Translations under genes and position numbers: made by a program
Part shown: piece by piece, positions 1 through 13,000 of the stretch
Layout: each line of letters opens with the position of its first letter
Position numbering within the stretch: position 1 is the first letter of the stretch
The notes under the pieces: model-generated
The model's input: only the letters and a program-made list of their open reading frames with translations
The model's database searches: none
Told to the model about the DNA's origin: nothing
From: Conoideocrella luteorostrata
Lineage: Eukaryota > Ascomycota > Sordariomycetes > Hypocreales > Clavicipitaceae
Length of the DNA: 31,948 nucleotides
Assembly: GCA_032433595.1 (NCBI GenBank)
Contig: JASWJB010000413.1
Coordinates: forward strand, 1 to 31,948
Reading direction: 5' to 3'

Positions 1-328
<328 letters not shown>

Positions 329-2570
329 CACCGAGACTGAGACCTTACCAGCGCAGTCTTTATTCTTCAATTGAAAAATAAATAATAATAATAAAATAAA
401 GCAAACAGTGAAGCAGTGATTTTTCGACAAATGAAGAGTCAGTAGGCAGTCTGACTTTTGGGGGCCGGGAGCCTGGCGAGCCTGTGCGTCTCAGACGACT
501 CCTCCGAGGTGCGTATAAGTGCGTCCTTGCAGGGGAAAAAAAAAGAGGAAGACGAACACCAAGAGTGAAGAAGGAAGCGAAGCCGATGTATCTTGTTGCC
601 CGTAACTAATGCGGTGCTACCTTCAGCCTTTAGTTATTATACGAGTTGTGCGCGGCTACTGAAAGGATACGCACGATCCATATATACTGCTCCCATTGTC
701 AAAAAGCACGTCTTGCAACGGATTCCACGTCTTCGTATCCAACAGATGTGGGCTGTATGTACATCGCACCCCCAATACGGAAGCTGAGTAACTATCTGGC
801 CGGCTACCAGTACTCCATAGTGTCCAATATGCTACGCTGTGTTGGCTGTTCTTCCCGCCTGATCCCAGCAGGCTGCCCAAATACAACCTCACCACAGCAT
901 TTGCTCACACTCGTTTCAACCCACACAGCTTGCAAAGCCCCAGAGCCGCCTGGCCCCTCACCCCCCCAATTCGCTGCCAAAACCCCTCGAACGCAGTCGC
1001 AGTGTACCAGAGCGTGCCCGGCGCCCAACAAAAGTGGGAGTTATCAACCCGCGGCTTGGCTTCAGATTAGTTTAGATTGCCGACATAACCGGAATGGATA
1101 GCAGGGCCCTTGCCACTTCGTACTGCATCAGGGGAAGATGGGCGGCGGCCTTCCTCGAAGGGCATGCTGCGGTGTCGCAATCAATCCCGTCGTCGTGTCG
1201 CTTGCATTGGCCTTCTGTATCTGTACAAGATCCCAGGCTGGATCCACCTGCATGGCGACACTTTCGTGATGTCCGGGGCCGTGCGGTGGCGGGCGAGCAA
1301 GTAGGTAATTAGCTGGTTATATTGGGCCTTTTGATAGTTGATACTAGTATGGCGAAGCTGGGCGGACTGGACTGGGTCGTTGGTGCTCTTTTGGCCGTTT
1401 CCTGCGTCGACTGTGTGGTGATGGCTTCGGCAGCAGTAGTACATAACGTAACCTACACTGCATACCTACTCGGCACTGCGTACGGAGTACATACACCAGT
1501 TTACGTTAGCGCTGACCCGCGTTTTCTAGAAAGGCGAGATAGCACGATAGATATAGACTATATGACTTAGTGAGTACTCACTCTATATGTGATGGTTCAC
1601 CACTCGCCCAAAGGGTAGAAAAGCAGAAAAGCAGAAAACCCGCTGGCGATAGGACAGGCATCAGAACAATACACACCAGGCTTTCTCAAGCATAAGAAGC
1701 ACTCATACCTTCCATTACGGCAAAGCAATCGCCACCATTAAAGTCATCCCCAAGGCTGGGATTAATCACACACACACACATCAACTTCGTCCCAGCGTCT
1801 GTAAACCACCAAGTCAACGACGCATAGCTATTCATGACCACAGCATACCAATATCAAGCCACCTCGGCCACATCCTCCTGGCGCACACCATGATGAACCA
1901 ACTACTAGTACGGACTACGGACTACGGACCACGGACTAGTTAGTTATGGAGTCACTACTCCGTAGTTAACTACACAACACGGCTGCCTCACCTCCAAACC
2001 GAAACTAGGACGACCTAACTGCGGGGAACCATGTTGCTTCCCGCCATGGCGCCCGCTCCTCCCGCAAGGAACCAATAGCTGTCTCTGTACGAAGTAGTTA
2101 TTGCATGCCTCGAGTTGTCCCGCGTGCCTCTATTGTTGTTCCGACCTTGACTACAGGGACCAAGTCTGGGTTTAGTGTTTAAATAGCCGTGCATCCGCAG
2201 GCATTCTCTCACAGTCCCTTCACACTCTCACGTCCAACTGGGGATTTCGCCATCTCCTTTCGCGAGGGACGGAGCGAAAACGACACGTTTCACCATGGAG
2301 AACACCACCTATCTGGAATCAGGAATAATGTCTTTTGTACAGTACGAGGGGCTATCGCATCGATGCTGTTCCTCCTCCAGAATTGCCCAGGTCCTGCGGC
2401 GACACCTCATCCGAGGTGCCTGATATAGCAGTCCTGGGAAACCCATCTAAAAAAAATAAAAAAAAGGTCTACAAGTCGCTCTCTAATATCTAAGTATTTC
2501 AACTCCCACGTCTACTCTCTATGTCTTGTCGTGGCATTCCGTCAAGATGACGAAGCAGGGTTAACATTGG
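329..2570. other. Intergenic, no gene recognised
   Basis: The upstream region of the sedolisin fragment plus the downstream region of CCP1. It holds an AT-rich stretch at 368-405, several short open frames with no recognisable domain or coding character, a GTACGGAGTAC element near 1490 and the ACGGACT repeat cluster at 1909-1973. No tRNA or rRNA was seen. Confidence 0.6.
1909..1973. repeat. Four 7-bp TACGGAC units beside an ACTCCGTAGTTAAC palindrome
   Basis: Units of TACGGAC (the fourth is CACGGAC) run head to tail over 1909-1936, flanked by ACTAGT on both sides (1904-1909 and 1935-1940). The sequence then continues through TAGTTA to ACTCCGTAGTTAACTAC, which contains the 12-bp palindrome GTAGTTAACTAC (1962-1973). 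The words are the same as in the dispersed TACTCCGTAC element found elsewhere in the window. Confidence 0.75.
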
Positions 2571-3834
2571 TTAATTGGACTCGTCCCAAGTGGGCTTCAT
2601 GGTCCATCGCTGGTTCTCAGTGCCCTCGGCGAAGGGAACACCAAGCTCAAACAGCTTGGTAACGACAGCGGAGAAGTCCTTGAAAAATAAGTCATTGTCC
2701 TTGGCATATTTTTCGGTGGTGGGCTTGAACTTCTTGTCCTGGACGAGCACCATGTCGGTGGGAAGCATCATCAAGCTTTTTGTGGTCACATCCTCGTACT
2801 ATGGGCAAACTTGAGTCAGCGAGTGCTCATTCATGGTTGTGGAATGGTCTTGATCCAGGGAACAGCTTACCTGCTTGGGGCCATTCCACTTCTTCCACTG
2901 CCACTTCTCCTCGACCAGAAGGCGGAAGTAGTCGTTGGTCAGGATGGTAGGGGAGAAGGTCCAGGGACCGCTGAATCCAGACCGGTCAGTGTGGCAGCGG
3001 CCGAGGGCGTGAGCACCAGAGAGGGCAACAATCTCCTGGTCGTTGAAGCCCATGCGATAGAAGATGTTGCGCAGGTGGTCACCTCCCTGGGTGGCGTCGG
3101 GAAGGCGACCGTCGGGAGTGCAGAAAGACACATCACGGTCAGCACGGCCAGGTCGGAAAGGGACGAAAGGACCCTGCATTTCCTGGATGGCGCAGACGCC
3201 GCCGAGGATCCAAAGATCCGAGTAGGTGATCCAGGGGAATTTCTCTAAAGGGCAGAAAAGTTAGCGTCAAGCTCAGTCACATATTCAGCGATGACGTTGA
3301 GCACAAACTGCCCAAACATCAGCTGGATACACAATGCTTACCCTTTACAGGATCGAGGAATTTGCGGGCGGCGAGCAGACCAGCATTGGCACCGTGGTCG
3401 GACTCGGGAGCAAATCGCATAGTGGCGCCGTTGCTGCCACCAGTACCGGTGGACTTGTCGAAGGTGCCACTGGCGTGCCAAGCGAGACGCAGCAAAACGG
3501 GACCGAAGCTGCCATCATCATAGTCGTCCTTCTCCTCCAGACGACTGGCGATCTCGTTGTAAACCGTCTGATAGTCCTCCTTGGTGGGGTTGACAATCTT
3601 GCTGGAGGCGGCGGACGGAGAACCAGAGGCAGTGTAGTACCAGAATCCAAGACCACCGGCGGCAGCAGCACCAGTAAGGTACAGCCAGGTCGAAGAGCCC
3701 TTCTGGGCAGCAGGCTCAGAAGAGTACCATCGGCGGCCCTGTTGGCGGAAAGCTTGACGGGGGGCAACGGCAAAAGTATTGCGAGCGGTGGTTCGGGCAG
3801 CCACGCGGGCGAACTGACGAGTAGCGGACGCCAT
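2571..3834 (-). CDS. CCP1: Cytochrome c peroxidase, mitochondrial
   Basis: Three exons: 3834-3342, 3244-2871 and 2798-2571, with GT-AG introns of 97 and 72 nt, giving 364 aa (yeast Ccp1 is 361). This haem peroxidase reduces H2O2 with electrons from cytochrome c in the intermembrane space. Residues 1 to about 36 are an Arg-rich mitochondrial presequence. A hydrophobic segment at about 49-67 fits the bipartite sorting signal removed during import. The distal site is LLRLAWH (R116, W119, H120). The proximal haem ligand is H243 in [12 protein letters not shown]259 in SGPWTFSP corresponds to yeast W191, the cytochrome-c radical site, and D304 in MLPTD completes the proximal triad. The protein ends normally. 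The start is supported by the presequence and by the lack of conserved sequence upstream. All key residues are present, so it should be active. The neighbouring gene, 2.4 kb upstream, is divergent. Confidence 0.97.
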
Positions 3835-6281
3835 CTTTCAAAGTTAGGATTGGTCGATGCTTGCAGGGAATCTCCGAAGACGAAGATAAAGCTGCTTGCG
3901 ACAGAATGCGCCGCAGATAACGAGAGAGCACCTACCTTGTCTTATCGCGATACAAAGCAAAGCGAGGCGGGATAAAAAGATGGGAAAGGTATGTATGTGG
4001 AAAGGGAAGAAAGTGAAAAGTGGATGGAACAAAGCTCGGAAGAGGGATGAAGAAACCCGGCTGCTTCACGTTTACAAAGCCTCGGGCAAAAGAAAACCCT
4101 AGCTAATTAGTATTCCGGCATTGCAGCACGAGCTGGGCAAATGTAGGGGCACGCAAAAAGACTGTTTCTTGTTCAAACGGGCACGGAGGACGGAGGATCC
4201 ATCCACATGGGTTTTGATGAAAATCGAGGTGATGTGAGTGGCTCGCGACGGCTCTCGAAGACCCGCGCGTGGAGCGGGTTTTTTTTTTCTTTATCTATCA
4301 CGTATGAGGTACTGCACTGTACTACCCACCGTGATTGTCTGACAGGAAATATGCTTGGGCAGGTATACAAGGGGAATAGCGCCATAGCCGGAAGGGTTGT
4401 TGCGGTAGCTTTCCAACGTACCGGCTCGTCCGGATTTATTGCATCTTGAACGGTGAAACGCACAGAAAACAAAGTATCACTCCTCTAAAGTGTATCCCAG
4501 AACAGCCTACGCTTCGCCACAGTGTCAAGTTCATTAGGAGAATGGTGGTGGCGATTCAGTGCAGTCACGATCGTTTCTGTAAAGTCGAATTTCGATAACT
4601 AGGAAAGAGCCAAAACCGGCATGCCAAATGTGAATGTGAAAAAAAAACGTGCGTGCAGCGCCAACGTCTGAACTATGCCGGTTTTCGGCGATGAGACTCA
4701 TGAAATAAAAAGTGGCACGCGGTTGGCGGATAACGTAGTTACGGAGTACAGAGTACGGAATCGTTAGTTACTTGTCAGCAGACCCAGCCGCCCAGTACAG
4801 ACAAGGCGGGCGTATACACCAACTGAAACTGATTCCTGTACGGAGTACTCCATAACTACCTCTTGTACACGAAAGTCGTCGACAGCGTGGAAATCATACC
4901 ACGCCGGCGTCATGGCATCCGGTCCACAAAAAAAAGGATTCTGGCTGACGGCATGCGCGTAGTAGTTATTGACGCACATGAAAGTCTCGGAGGCCCGGAG
5001 CGCAATCTTGGCTGGCTTGCCGCCTAGTACCCGTAAAGTGGCGTCACTTTCCTGAGTGCTCAATACTTCCGCACTACTCCCTACAATAGAACAGCACCCT
5101 TTGTCTTTCGCGCGGAATGCAGGTACAAGCAGTTCCCGAGTGACACCCGAAAGGGCGCGCAGGCTCTCCCGAGGCCCACAGCGCCTAGTGCTGCTTACCG
5201 CGTGGCACAACGCATTCACGGCAAGACAGCCAATTCGCCATTAAACTGCGTGCACTTCACACCAATGGCCATGCTCACTGCATTACTAAAAACGCTGCCC
5301 ATAACCCATAACTAACAAGCTGTCGCTTCGGACACCGAAATTACTGCGTGTCGTTGCTTGGCAAACTGTCCAAGTACCAGCCGGTCCGAGCCATTCCAGC
5401 ACAAGCGGCCCGCCTGCGAGCCAAGGCGCCGCGATGCCCGGCTCTGTCCAATACTGACTGGTCTGGGCTGCTAACGGCTCAAGACTGGGCATGCGGGCGC
5501 TCTCAACTTGATATCCCGTGGGTGCTTGGAGGGAAACAGCCTCATACCCTCCCCCAAAAAAAAAAAAATTCCCAGACACCCAAGCCATATTCATTCAGGG
5601 CATCGCATTTCTCCAGGGAGATTCAAAGAGCTGACATTGACATTGCCTATAAGGAGTCGCGCACACGCTCTATAGAGTTACCATCAGTATAGCATACCCT
5701 ACGCTAGAAGAGAGCTACACCATGCGATTTCCTTTTCACACCGAACAGTTGTTTATGGTGCCCAACACGCAATGTGATGGCTTTGATACAGTCAGAGCTC
5801 TTTTTAAATAAGTTAAACGGCTGTGGTCAGCTTGCCTACCACGCTTTACTGCTCTTCTAACGTCGGACTTCGCTACTCCAGTATTCATCATGCACATACA
5901 ATATATGTACGTTCTATCGAACGAAAGCAAGCAGCAGCGCAAATGCACTCACACCACCCCAGCCGTGTAATAGTCGTTAAATGGAGAACGAGGTATAATA
6001 CTATTACCTACAACTATGAAGTCATCCTAGACAAACTTCATCAAGTGAGCCAGTCAGTCCGTCAGGGTCCTCATGTAAATATTCATAGGCGCCGCCGGCA
6101 GCACAGTGGATCCCCGGCTCCCGACGTCAATCCATCGGCACGCTACTCCGTACTCTCCACCGATGAACTACCACCACACCACACAGCACATCGCATCGCC
6201 AAACCTTCCCTTGCCAACTAACTACACACAATCGATCCCTTTCGTTCGCTGCCCAAATCCCAGTAACTTGGCCGCAACATC
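3835..6281. other. Divergent intergenic region between CCP1 and the Hep59 homologue
   Basis: About 2.4 kb with promoters on both sides. The stretch beside CCP1 (3900-4100) is purine-rich on plus, i.e. pyrimidine-rich on the CCP1 strand, as in many fungal leaders. Open frames such as 4764-5219 (minus) and 5348-5692 (plus) show no recognisable domain and are treated as chance. Copies of the GTACGGAGTA / TACTCCGTAC element occur at 4739-4758, 4838-4850 and 6144-6153, the last about 130 bp before the Hep59 start. Confidence 0.6.
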
Positions 6282-7474
6282 ATGGATTCCATCCCCGACG
6301 ACACTTTCCCGCCAACCATAAAATTCCGACCCACCAAGAAGCGCAAATTCATCCGCCAGCGCAGCGACCCCGACCACCACCACGACAATAACAACATCAC
6401 CTCGCCCGAGCAACTGGTGGCCCCCCAGCTCCCCAGCGCAGACTCCGTAGATGCCCAAAATGAGGAATCAGCAGTCACAGCAGCAATTCGAGCCCGCACA
6501 ATGCGCAAAGCGCGTCTCCGCGGCGTAGGTTTCGGCACCGACTCCCAAGCAGACGACCACGCGGCTACCAGTACGTCCCTCACCAAACGCGAGGACAACA
6601 AGGCCGCCATGGTGAAAGGCATTCCGAATCGCTTCATGCATCAAACAGGTCTTGTGTCCACATTGAATGACAGGCACATGTACGTCTAACGGTCACCCCA
6701 TCCACACCTTCCTCTCAGGCTTCCCATCCCCCTCCTCACTGCCAAACTAATCATCCAAGGAACGAATACATAGAATCCCGCCTTTCCAGCCGCGCCGACT
6801 CAGGACCAATCCAACCTGATCAAGCCCCCAACACTGCGGCACCCACAGATAACCTACCACGCTTTGGCGTACAGCCCACCCAGCACGGCAAGCTCGTCGA
6901 AGTCGATCTGCCCTCCAGCATCGCCAATCCCAAGAAGACCAACAAAACAGAAGACTCCCAGGCGCCTGCGCCGAGACGGAGAAACCGTCGCGGAAGCGAC
7001 GACATTAAACGCGATCAACTGGTCGAGGCGTTCCTACACGAAAATAAACGTACGTTTTGGCTGCCAAAGACCAGTTTCCGTCCACCTTGCCTTTTTTTTT
7101 TAAAAAAAATTGGTTTTCTTTAAAACACAACCCCCCCCCCCCCCAAAACAAAAAAATCATCCAATTGCTGCTGACTTTCTTTTCCAGTCGATGTGTACGA
7201 TGTACCTGCACAGAACTCTAGTACCATCACCCCGGCTGGGGACGATCGCTCTGCCGACGACAGAATGGCAGAAGAATTTCGCCAAAGATACCTAGATGAC
7301 GTGGCAGCAAGGCGACAACGGAAAAAGCCGCCCGTGCAGCCGACGAGACAGCAGCAGCAGCAGGCAGCGGATGTTCTCAAGGGTCCGAAGTTGGGCGGTA
7401 GTCGCAATCAGAGGGCTGCCGTGAGGGACATCCTGCTGAAGCAGGAGAAAGAAAAATTGGGCAAGAGATTTTGA
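6282..7474 (+). CDS. tls1: Hep59/C9orf78 family protein (Tls1-like spliceosome-associated factor)
   Basis: Three exons: 6282-6679, 6760-7049 and 7188-7474. The introns are 80 nt (CTAAT branch near the acceptor) and 138 nt; the protein is 324 aa. Family hallmarks are RFMHQTGL followed across the first junction by RHMNEYIESRLSSR, and a basic, charged C-terminus (RQRYLDDVAARRQRKKPP, then DILLKQEKEKLGKRF). The family (hepatocellular carcinoma antigen 59; S. pombe Tls1, human C9orf78) works in the nucleus with the spliceosome and, in fission yeast, affects telomere and heterochromatin gene splicing. The N-terminus (IKFRPTKKRKFIRQRS) looks like a nuclear localisation signal, and most of the protein is predicted to be disordered. 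The ATG at 6282 begins the conserved N-terminal block. The second intron contains long homopolymers. A role in splicing is inferred from the family, not from an active site. Confidence 0.92.
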
Positions 7475-8301
7475 TAAACCCCCTTCTGACTCCTGGTGCA
7501 ATGCTATTCGGAGGCTCGACGTGGAAGGGACCAAAGGACAGTTGGAGAGGCGGTTCTTTTCAATACTTTTTGGACAACTAGTATAGAATGGAGTTGATGG
7601 CGTACTTTTCGGGTTGTGTCATAGTTATGGAAACGTCATACTTATTGGTCGAATCATCTTTATTCATCAGAAGAGCAGTCGAGTTTGATGAAATATATCC
7701 AACACCACAGTTCACTTTCATAGCAATGATTTTATACGTAATCAGTATTCAAGTACCCAGCATCGAAGGATCGGAACATTCGTGTTAGCGTTTAACAGTC
7801 AAGCATACCCAAAAGAAGCAAAAACAGTAATCCTAGCCCAAAGATAAGTTCGTCAAAACATCAGACAAAAAGCCACCCGAGCCACCATCCCATTATCCCA
7901 TGGCCATTTTATCCTTTATCAAACGCCGACAGCCGAAGAAATAAATCATGCAAAACCCAAGCTCTAGCGAAAAAGGACATGGATGGGACCCCAGCCATTG
8001 TCTCCTTGAAACATCCAAATGATGGCCCTTTCCTTCTACAAAACTTTCTGAGAAGATAAGGAATAGGTTGTGAGAGAATGTAACGGATATGAAAAATAAT
8101 AATGCAAGAAAAAAAAGATGTAAATGAGAAAACCCGTAAGCGACCATTGTATAGTAATATGACCTCCCTTTATACGCCAAGGCATCATGAGTAAATGGCT
8201 GGCCCGTCTTAGTAGTCAAAGCGCGCACAAACACAAAGCGAGGAAACGATCAAAGGAAACCACGATAACGAGCCTGAATCTAACCGTCACAGGGAGCTAA
8301 T
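7475..8301. other. Convergent 3' region, no gene
   Basis: About 830 bp shared by the 3' ends of the Hep59 homologue (plus) and the zinc protein (minus). It is AT-rich, with several AATAAA-like words near 7940 and 8095 that could serve polyadenylation. The short open frames here (7588-7788, 7893-8234) lack any family resemblance. Confidence 0.6.
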
Positions 8302-10070
8302 TCATCTGATATCGAGCTGGAAAGGCTTGAACCGGCCGCCGATGGTGGCACAGCGTGGACATTTCCTTCGTGCTCCATGTTCTGCCATCAGCACCTCCAC
8401 ACATGTGGAACACAAGCCGCAGATGCATTCTGTGCAGGCATAAGAGTTTTTGAGTAAAGATATGCTTTGGCAGGCTGCACAGTAGATTTGCGTGTTCTGC
8501 GACGATATATAGGTCGGGGACGAATCCGACAGACCTCGAGATCCAATATGGAAGTTCTCTCCGCTTTCGCCGCTTTCGACAGACGGGAAAGGGTCCATGC
8601 CGTCTTGATTGTAGGACGGCGGTGTTAAAGCTTGTTGCAATGGAGATGCTTGGTAGCTTCCAGGCTGGAATTGCGGGTGAGAAAATGGTGGTAATGACGC
8701 TCGGTGGATTGACACCGGGGACTGTGGCACCTGCTCTCCCAGTTAGGATCAGTCATCATTTCCCAAAATCACTTGCCTGTTCGTCAGCGCTTACGGGAGT
8801 CCGATCTTCATCAATATCACCAGCCGCAGATGCAGCTTGGTCAGCCGCGTCTATGAGATCCTCCCATCGCTTGCCATAGTCTGCAGATGGCTCAGCTGAT
8901 AATGCTTTGCGATCGTTGGCTGGTCTGAATCTATCTTCATTCTGGATACGGCGAAGCCAATCGGCAGCCGATCCACGAGAATTCTTCTTCTTATGGTTCG
9001 GCTCACGTCCGCGCTTCGTTATGGATTGCTTCCGTGGGCGGTTCGGACCTAACGGCCTTTGGAGGGGAGGAAGTGTCGAGGACCGGCCAGGGGGAGAGTT
9101 GGCCATCAGTGACGGAAGGATTTCGCGCTGTCGATTGACATTGGATGTGTATGGATCGCTCGTAATATCGTGGCCAGAAAGGTGCAGCGGGGGCAATTCA
9201 ATCGATGTTCGAGGGATGCGACGTCCATCAGAATCTGAGTAATAGCCCTGGAATAATTAGGCAAGACGCCCGGGATGTCAGTTGTGGCCAGTGAGCAATT
9301 GGATATGCTATCGATAATGATCGCGCGCGGGGTAGTAATTGCAGCGGTAGTACAATGGTAGGGACTGGTTCACTTCACTTACACCGTCCATCTCCATGTC
9401 CCTCTCAGATTTCACGGTATGAAGCTCGGCTAGAGCTGCTGCAGCACTAGCTGTTCCAAGCATCGAACCTCGGCCACTCGTTGTATATTCATCGCTATGT
9501 CGCGGTGTGCCAGGATTACTGGATCCATCGCGATAATAGTTTCCTCGATCGTGACCATCTGTATAGCAGCAAGTCAATAGCCGTAATCATGCTTATTATA
9601 AGTGGAACGAACCCTGACCAGCTGAAGACGGACCTTGTTCAGCTCGGCGATCTTGAGGTGGTGTATTGATCATAAGTAGAAAGCTCTCTTCGGTTGCAGG
9701 TAGCTTGGCGATGTAATGCTCCGGATGGGCTCGACGAATGTGCTCTTGCATTGAACGGTATCGCTTCTCCTAGAATAGGCAAGGTATGTTAGAGTTAGTT
9801 ATTGTGCCAAAGTCTAATCGACTCTGGTCTTAGGTTGAAATAATGGTTTTTTTCTACTTTTTTTTTTTTTTTTGAGGAGTAGAATTGTGCCAAATTGTGA
9901 CCTCGGTGAAGATGACGAAGAATGTCCGAGTAGGTGTATAGAAAGAGACTACTTACACCAATACATCGCTTGCGACAACTTGAGCTATCCTGATTTCGGA
10001 GTGGACAAACAACCTCATTGTTTGCGTCCGTGATTGAGAATGAAGATGTCAAAGACGTGCGCGGCGGCAT
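8302..10070 (-). CDS. Fungal zinc-binding protein with N-terminal C2H2-like and C-terminal RING-like clusters
   Basis: Five exons: 10070-9957, 9769-9613, 9558-9383, 9247-8777 and 8730-8302, giving 448 aa. The N-terminus has C22, C32, C36, then H48 and H53 in EHIRRAH: a C2H2-like unit running into HPEHYIAKLPATEESF. The middle is Ser/Pro-rich with a basic NLS-like stretch (RPRKQSITKRGREPNHKKK). The C-terminus (390-433) has cysteines in CAAC, CTEC, CGLC, C416 and CPRC, a RING or other double-zinc pattern. RING domains commonly act as E3 ubiquitin ligases, but this is not shown here. The last intron (8731-8776, 46 nt) uses a GC donor; without it the frame stops after ten codons. The ATG at 10070 (AAG context) is preferred over 10088, whose context is poor. 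I know the architecture as widespread in Pezizomycotina but know of no assigned function. Confidence 0.85.
8731..8776 (-). other. GC-AG intron
   Basis: On the minus strand the junction reads GAACAG|gcaagt and ends ctaac-tgggagagcag|GTGCCACAG. At 46 nt it is the smallest intron in the window. Donor context CAG|GCAAGT is the classical form tolerated by U1 for GC donors, and a CTAAC branch lies about 10 nt before the acceptor. Splicing joins ADEQ to VPQSPVS in frame; retention gives an early stop. Confidence 0.88.
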
Positions 10071-13000
10071 CTTGATTGACCCCACCATGCGTCAAGGCAG
10101 GTCGAACAAAGTGGGAATAGTTGGCGGAAGTAAATTCGAGGAAGTTGTGAGCTATAATTGATCAATTGAGAATGCCCAAGCTATGCGAAGCTTTCGCATC
10201 GCAAGGCGGTGAATGCGTGTAAGAGCACAGGGCTGCTATGACGATTGATGTCGGCTGTCACAAGTGAGGATGATGCTGAGGCGTCAATGCGGAAAGCTTG
10301 AGCAAAGTAGACAATCTCAAAAGAAACGTATGCGCTGGTAGAAGTGTCTCAACGTGAGCGAATCGTAATGAATAGAGACACAAACGACAAGAGGTAAACG
10401 TATTGAAGTCTAGGGAATTTTCCTCACGGCGGAGACGGGCTGGATTAGCTTTCGTTCGACGGGAAGCTTTAAGCCATATCGGGAGGTACAAGATAATTGC
10501 TGAAGTGCCGGCCTGAGAAGACCTCGAGATGGTAGAAGCTAGGGAGTTGAGCTTCTATGGAAAGTAAAAGATGAATATGAGGTGGATAAAATGTCACAGA
10601 ACGAGATAGCTAGCTAATGCAAGCTTTGGAGTGGCGAGAAGAAAAAGAGCTAATGGGGCAAGCTCTGATACAGCAGATAAGCTTTCGAGTTTGTGGGATC
10701 AAGCTGCAGCAAAGGTTTGAAGCCGCATCAAAGTCGAAACAAGGGTCAGGCGCCGCGAATGCACCTCCGAGGTAAGACGAGCGTAGAAAGAAGATGCAGG
10801 CAAGATTGCAGGTCGCAGATGGCAGGTAACAGCTACTTGAAAAGACAAGTAGCGAGCTTCCTGCAGCTAGGAAGTAAGCAAGTGACGGCAATTTGGAATG
10901 GAGGGGTGAAGGAGGCGAGCGAGGAAGAGGAGAAAAGTAGCAGCAGCTGAAAATGGGTGGGGAGGGGAGGCAAAAGAACGCCTCTGAAGTCGAATAAGAG
11001 GAATGCAGGCGGCGGCGAAGAGCGAAGAGCGATGGAGCTGCCCAGGCAAGGTCCCTGGAGGTTGCTCAGGTGGCGGAGGAGGAGAGGAGGAGGAGGATGG
11101 ATGATCTACTGTTCGGGATGCTCTACATGGGAGGAGAAAGAGTGGGATGGGATGGGATGGGATGGGTTTGAGATGGAAATGGTTCGGCTATGAGAGTCGA
11201 CCCTGGACTTTGAGAGCCAGGAGGGAAAACAAGGCGGAATACAGAGGACGAGGAAGACGAGGAAGTCAAAATCTATCTACTTGACTCAATAGGTCATCCC
11301 ATCCAAGAAGAGAGTCGAGAGAGCCGTCTGCGACTGGTCAAACCAGACCAAGCCAGACCTGACTTGTGTAAACGTCAAGTAACTACAGCCGGACGGGCTC
11401 GTCTCAGGGCCACCGTCGACAACCATCTGACCAGTAGCGTTCCAGCTAGTGCGGGCCACAGCACTCGGGTCGTTTTCACTCTGGGAGCAGCGCCCGAGAG
11501 TAGCTGCTGCCATCCAAGAGCCAATGGGAAGCTTTGTGATGCCAAAGCTCCATTTTGGGGACCTGAGCCTCGGAGCTCTCTCTGCGTGCTGGAGGCGAAG
11601 GCCACGCTCAACGGCAGAAGGTGAAGCGAAGCAGAGGGGGCAGGAGAGCGTCGCCCGGACAGAGCGGCCCGTTTGCTATCCCTGATGTGATTGGAATTGT
11701 GCACAAACAATTGGCGAACTGGTGACAGAGTAAGGTGTATTCGGATTCTCGTCCAAATCTGCGACTCCTGCCCCAGCGACTCAAAGCTTGGGAGTGGTCA
11801 CGGCGTTGGTCACGGCGTCCGCCGAGGCGTCAGACGCAGCGCACTGGAGCGCAAGGGCAGCAAATCGCAGAGATGGATGCGCTGCCTCAGCTTATTCAGT
11901 TCGCCTCAGACACTTTACTCTTTGCTACCAACACACAGACTGACTCGGATATGCTGATTGTGGCGGGGTCCTGACGTAGAACTTGAGGGCTAGTTGGGGC
12001 TGGTGCCGCCGAAAGCGAACAACAGAATAAGAATTTTCTTCGCCTTCTGCTTGATTGACCTTGCTTGACCCGTCGGCCAAACCTTTAGGAAGTACGTCTG
12101 GGTACTACACTCTCCAAGGCATATCCTCGGCAATAGGATATTGCTTGAACTGCCAGGGATAAAGTAAAATTGAGTGGTCGAACAAGAACCATGAGCAACC
12201 AGAGCTCGCTCCATCCTCAAAGCTGCCATGGCACCTAGTACAATAGCTATTAATGAATGACCGAATGGCTGGATGGACGAATGACCCGGAGCCGGTAATC
12301 AGCTCCCCAAGCTGGAAGTTCCCTGTGAGCTCCGTTCGATGTCCTGAGGGACCACTAAACATGTACTCCGTACGGAGCATCTAGTTATGTATACTGTACT
12401 CCGTACTACAGAAATGTATTATGTATTGCAGACAATATGGAGAATGTTAATGCCACGGGGTGCGAATGACGAGACTAGGTGCATGATGTACCCTGTCGCG
12501 TTGCGTTCTGCGACCCGAATCCTGCCGCATACTCAATACTTAAGTAACTAGCTGGGAGCTGGAACAGGCGGTGCCAACAGATGCAGTGGATATTTTGGTC
12601 TGAAGTAGTGGGTACTTGGACAGGGATCTCCGGGCATCTGGAGCAGCCGAGCAGCTGGAGCTACAACGCCAGGACCTAATAATACCGTTCTACCGAATAC
12701 AACTTGGTTTTGGCTCTTGACCAGAGAACACAATCTTCACTGGCTTTGGCTTCCTTTACCGACAAGCATGTTCTTTGCTCTCCCTGGAATCATAGTCGGC
12801 GCAGAAGGACACATCCATGCGCCCTGGCACATAAACGGTAGTCGTGATGAGTGCGCCCGCACTTGCTTGAGTCCTCCCTTAAATATTCCGTAAGGCAGAC
12901 TTCTCTCACATGTGGTTCTGACCTGGCGGAGCTAATGGGTGAAAGGCACAGAAGCAATGCGAGGTCGCAACACCCAAGAAAGAAAAAAGTTGCCCTCCAT

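Noticed and set aside
3334..3975. A 213-codon plus-strand open frame and a 145-codon one at 2811-3248
   Set aside because: Both are antisense to CCP1 exons, and run through its introns.
4764..5219. A 151-codon minus-strand open frame upstream of CCP1
   Set aside because: No recognisable motif, and the palindromic elements at 4739-4758 and 4838-4850 overlap its end, which fits intergenic DNA.
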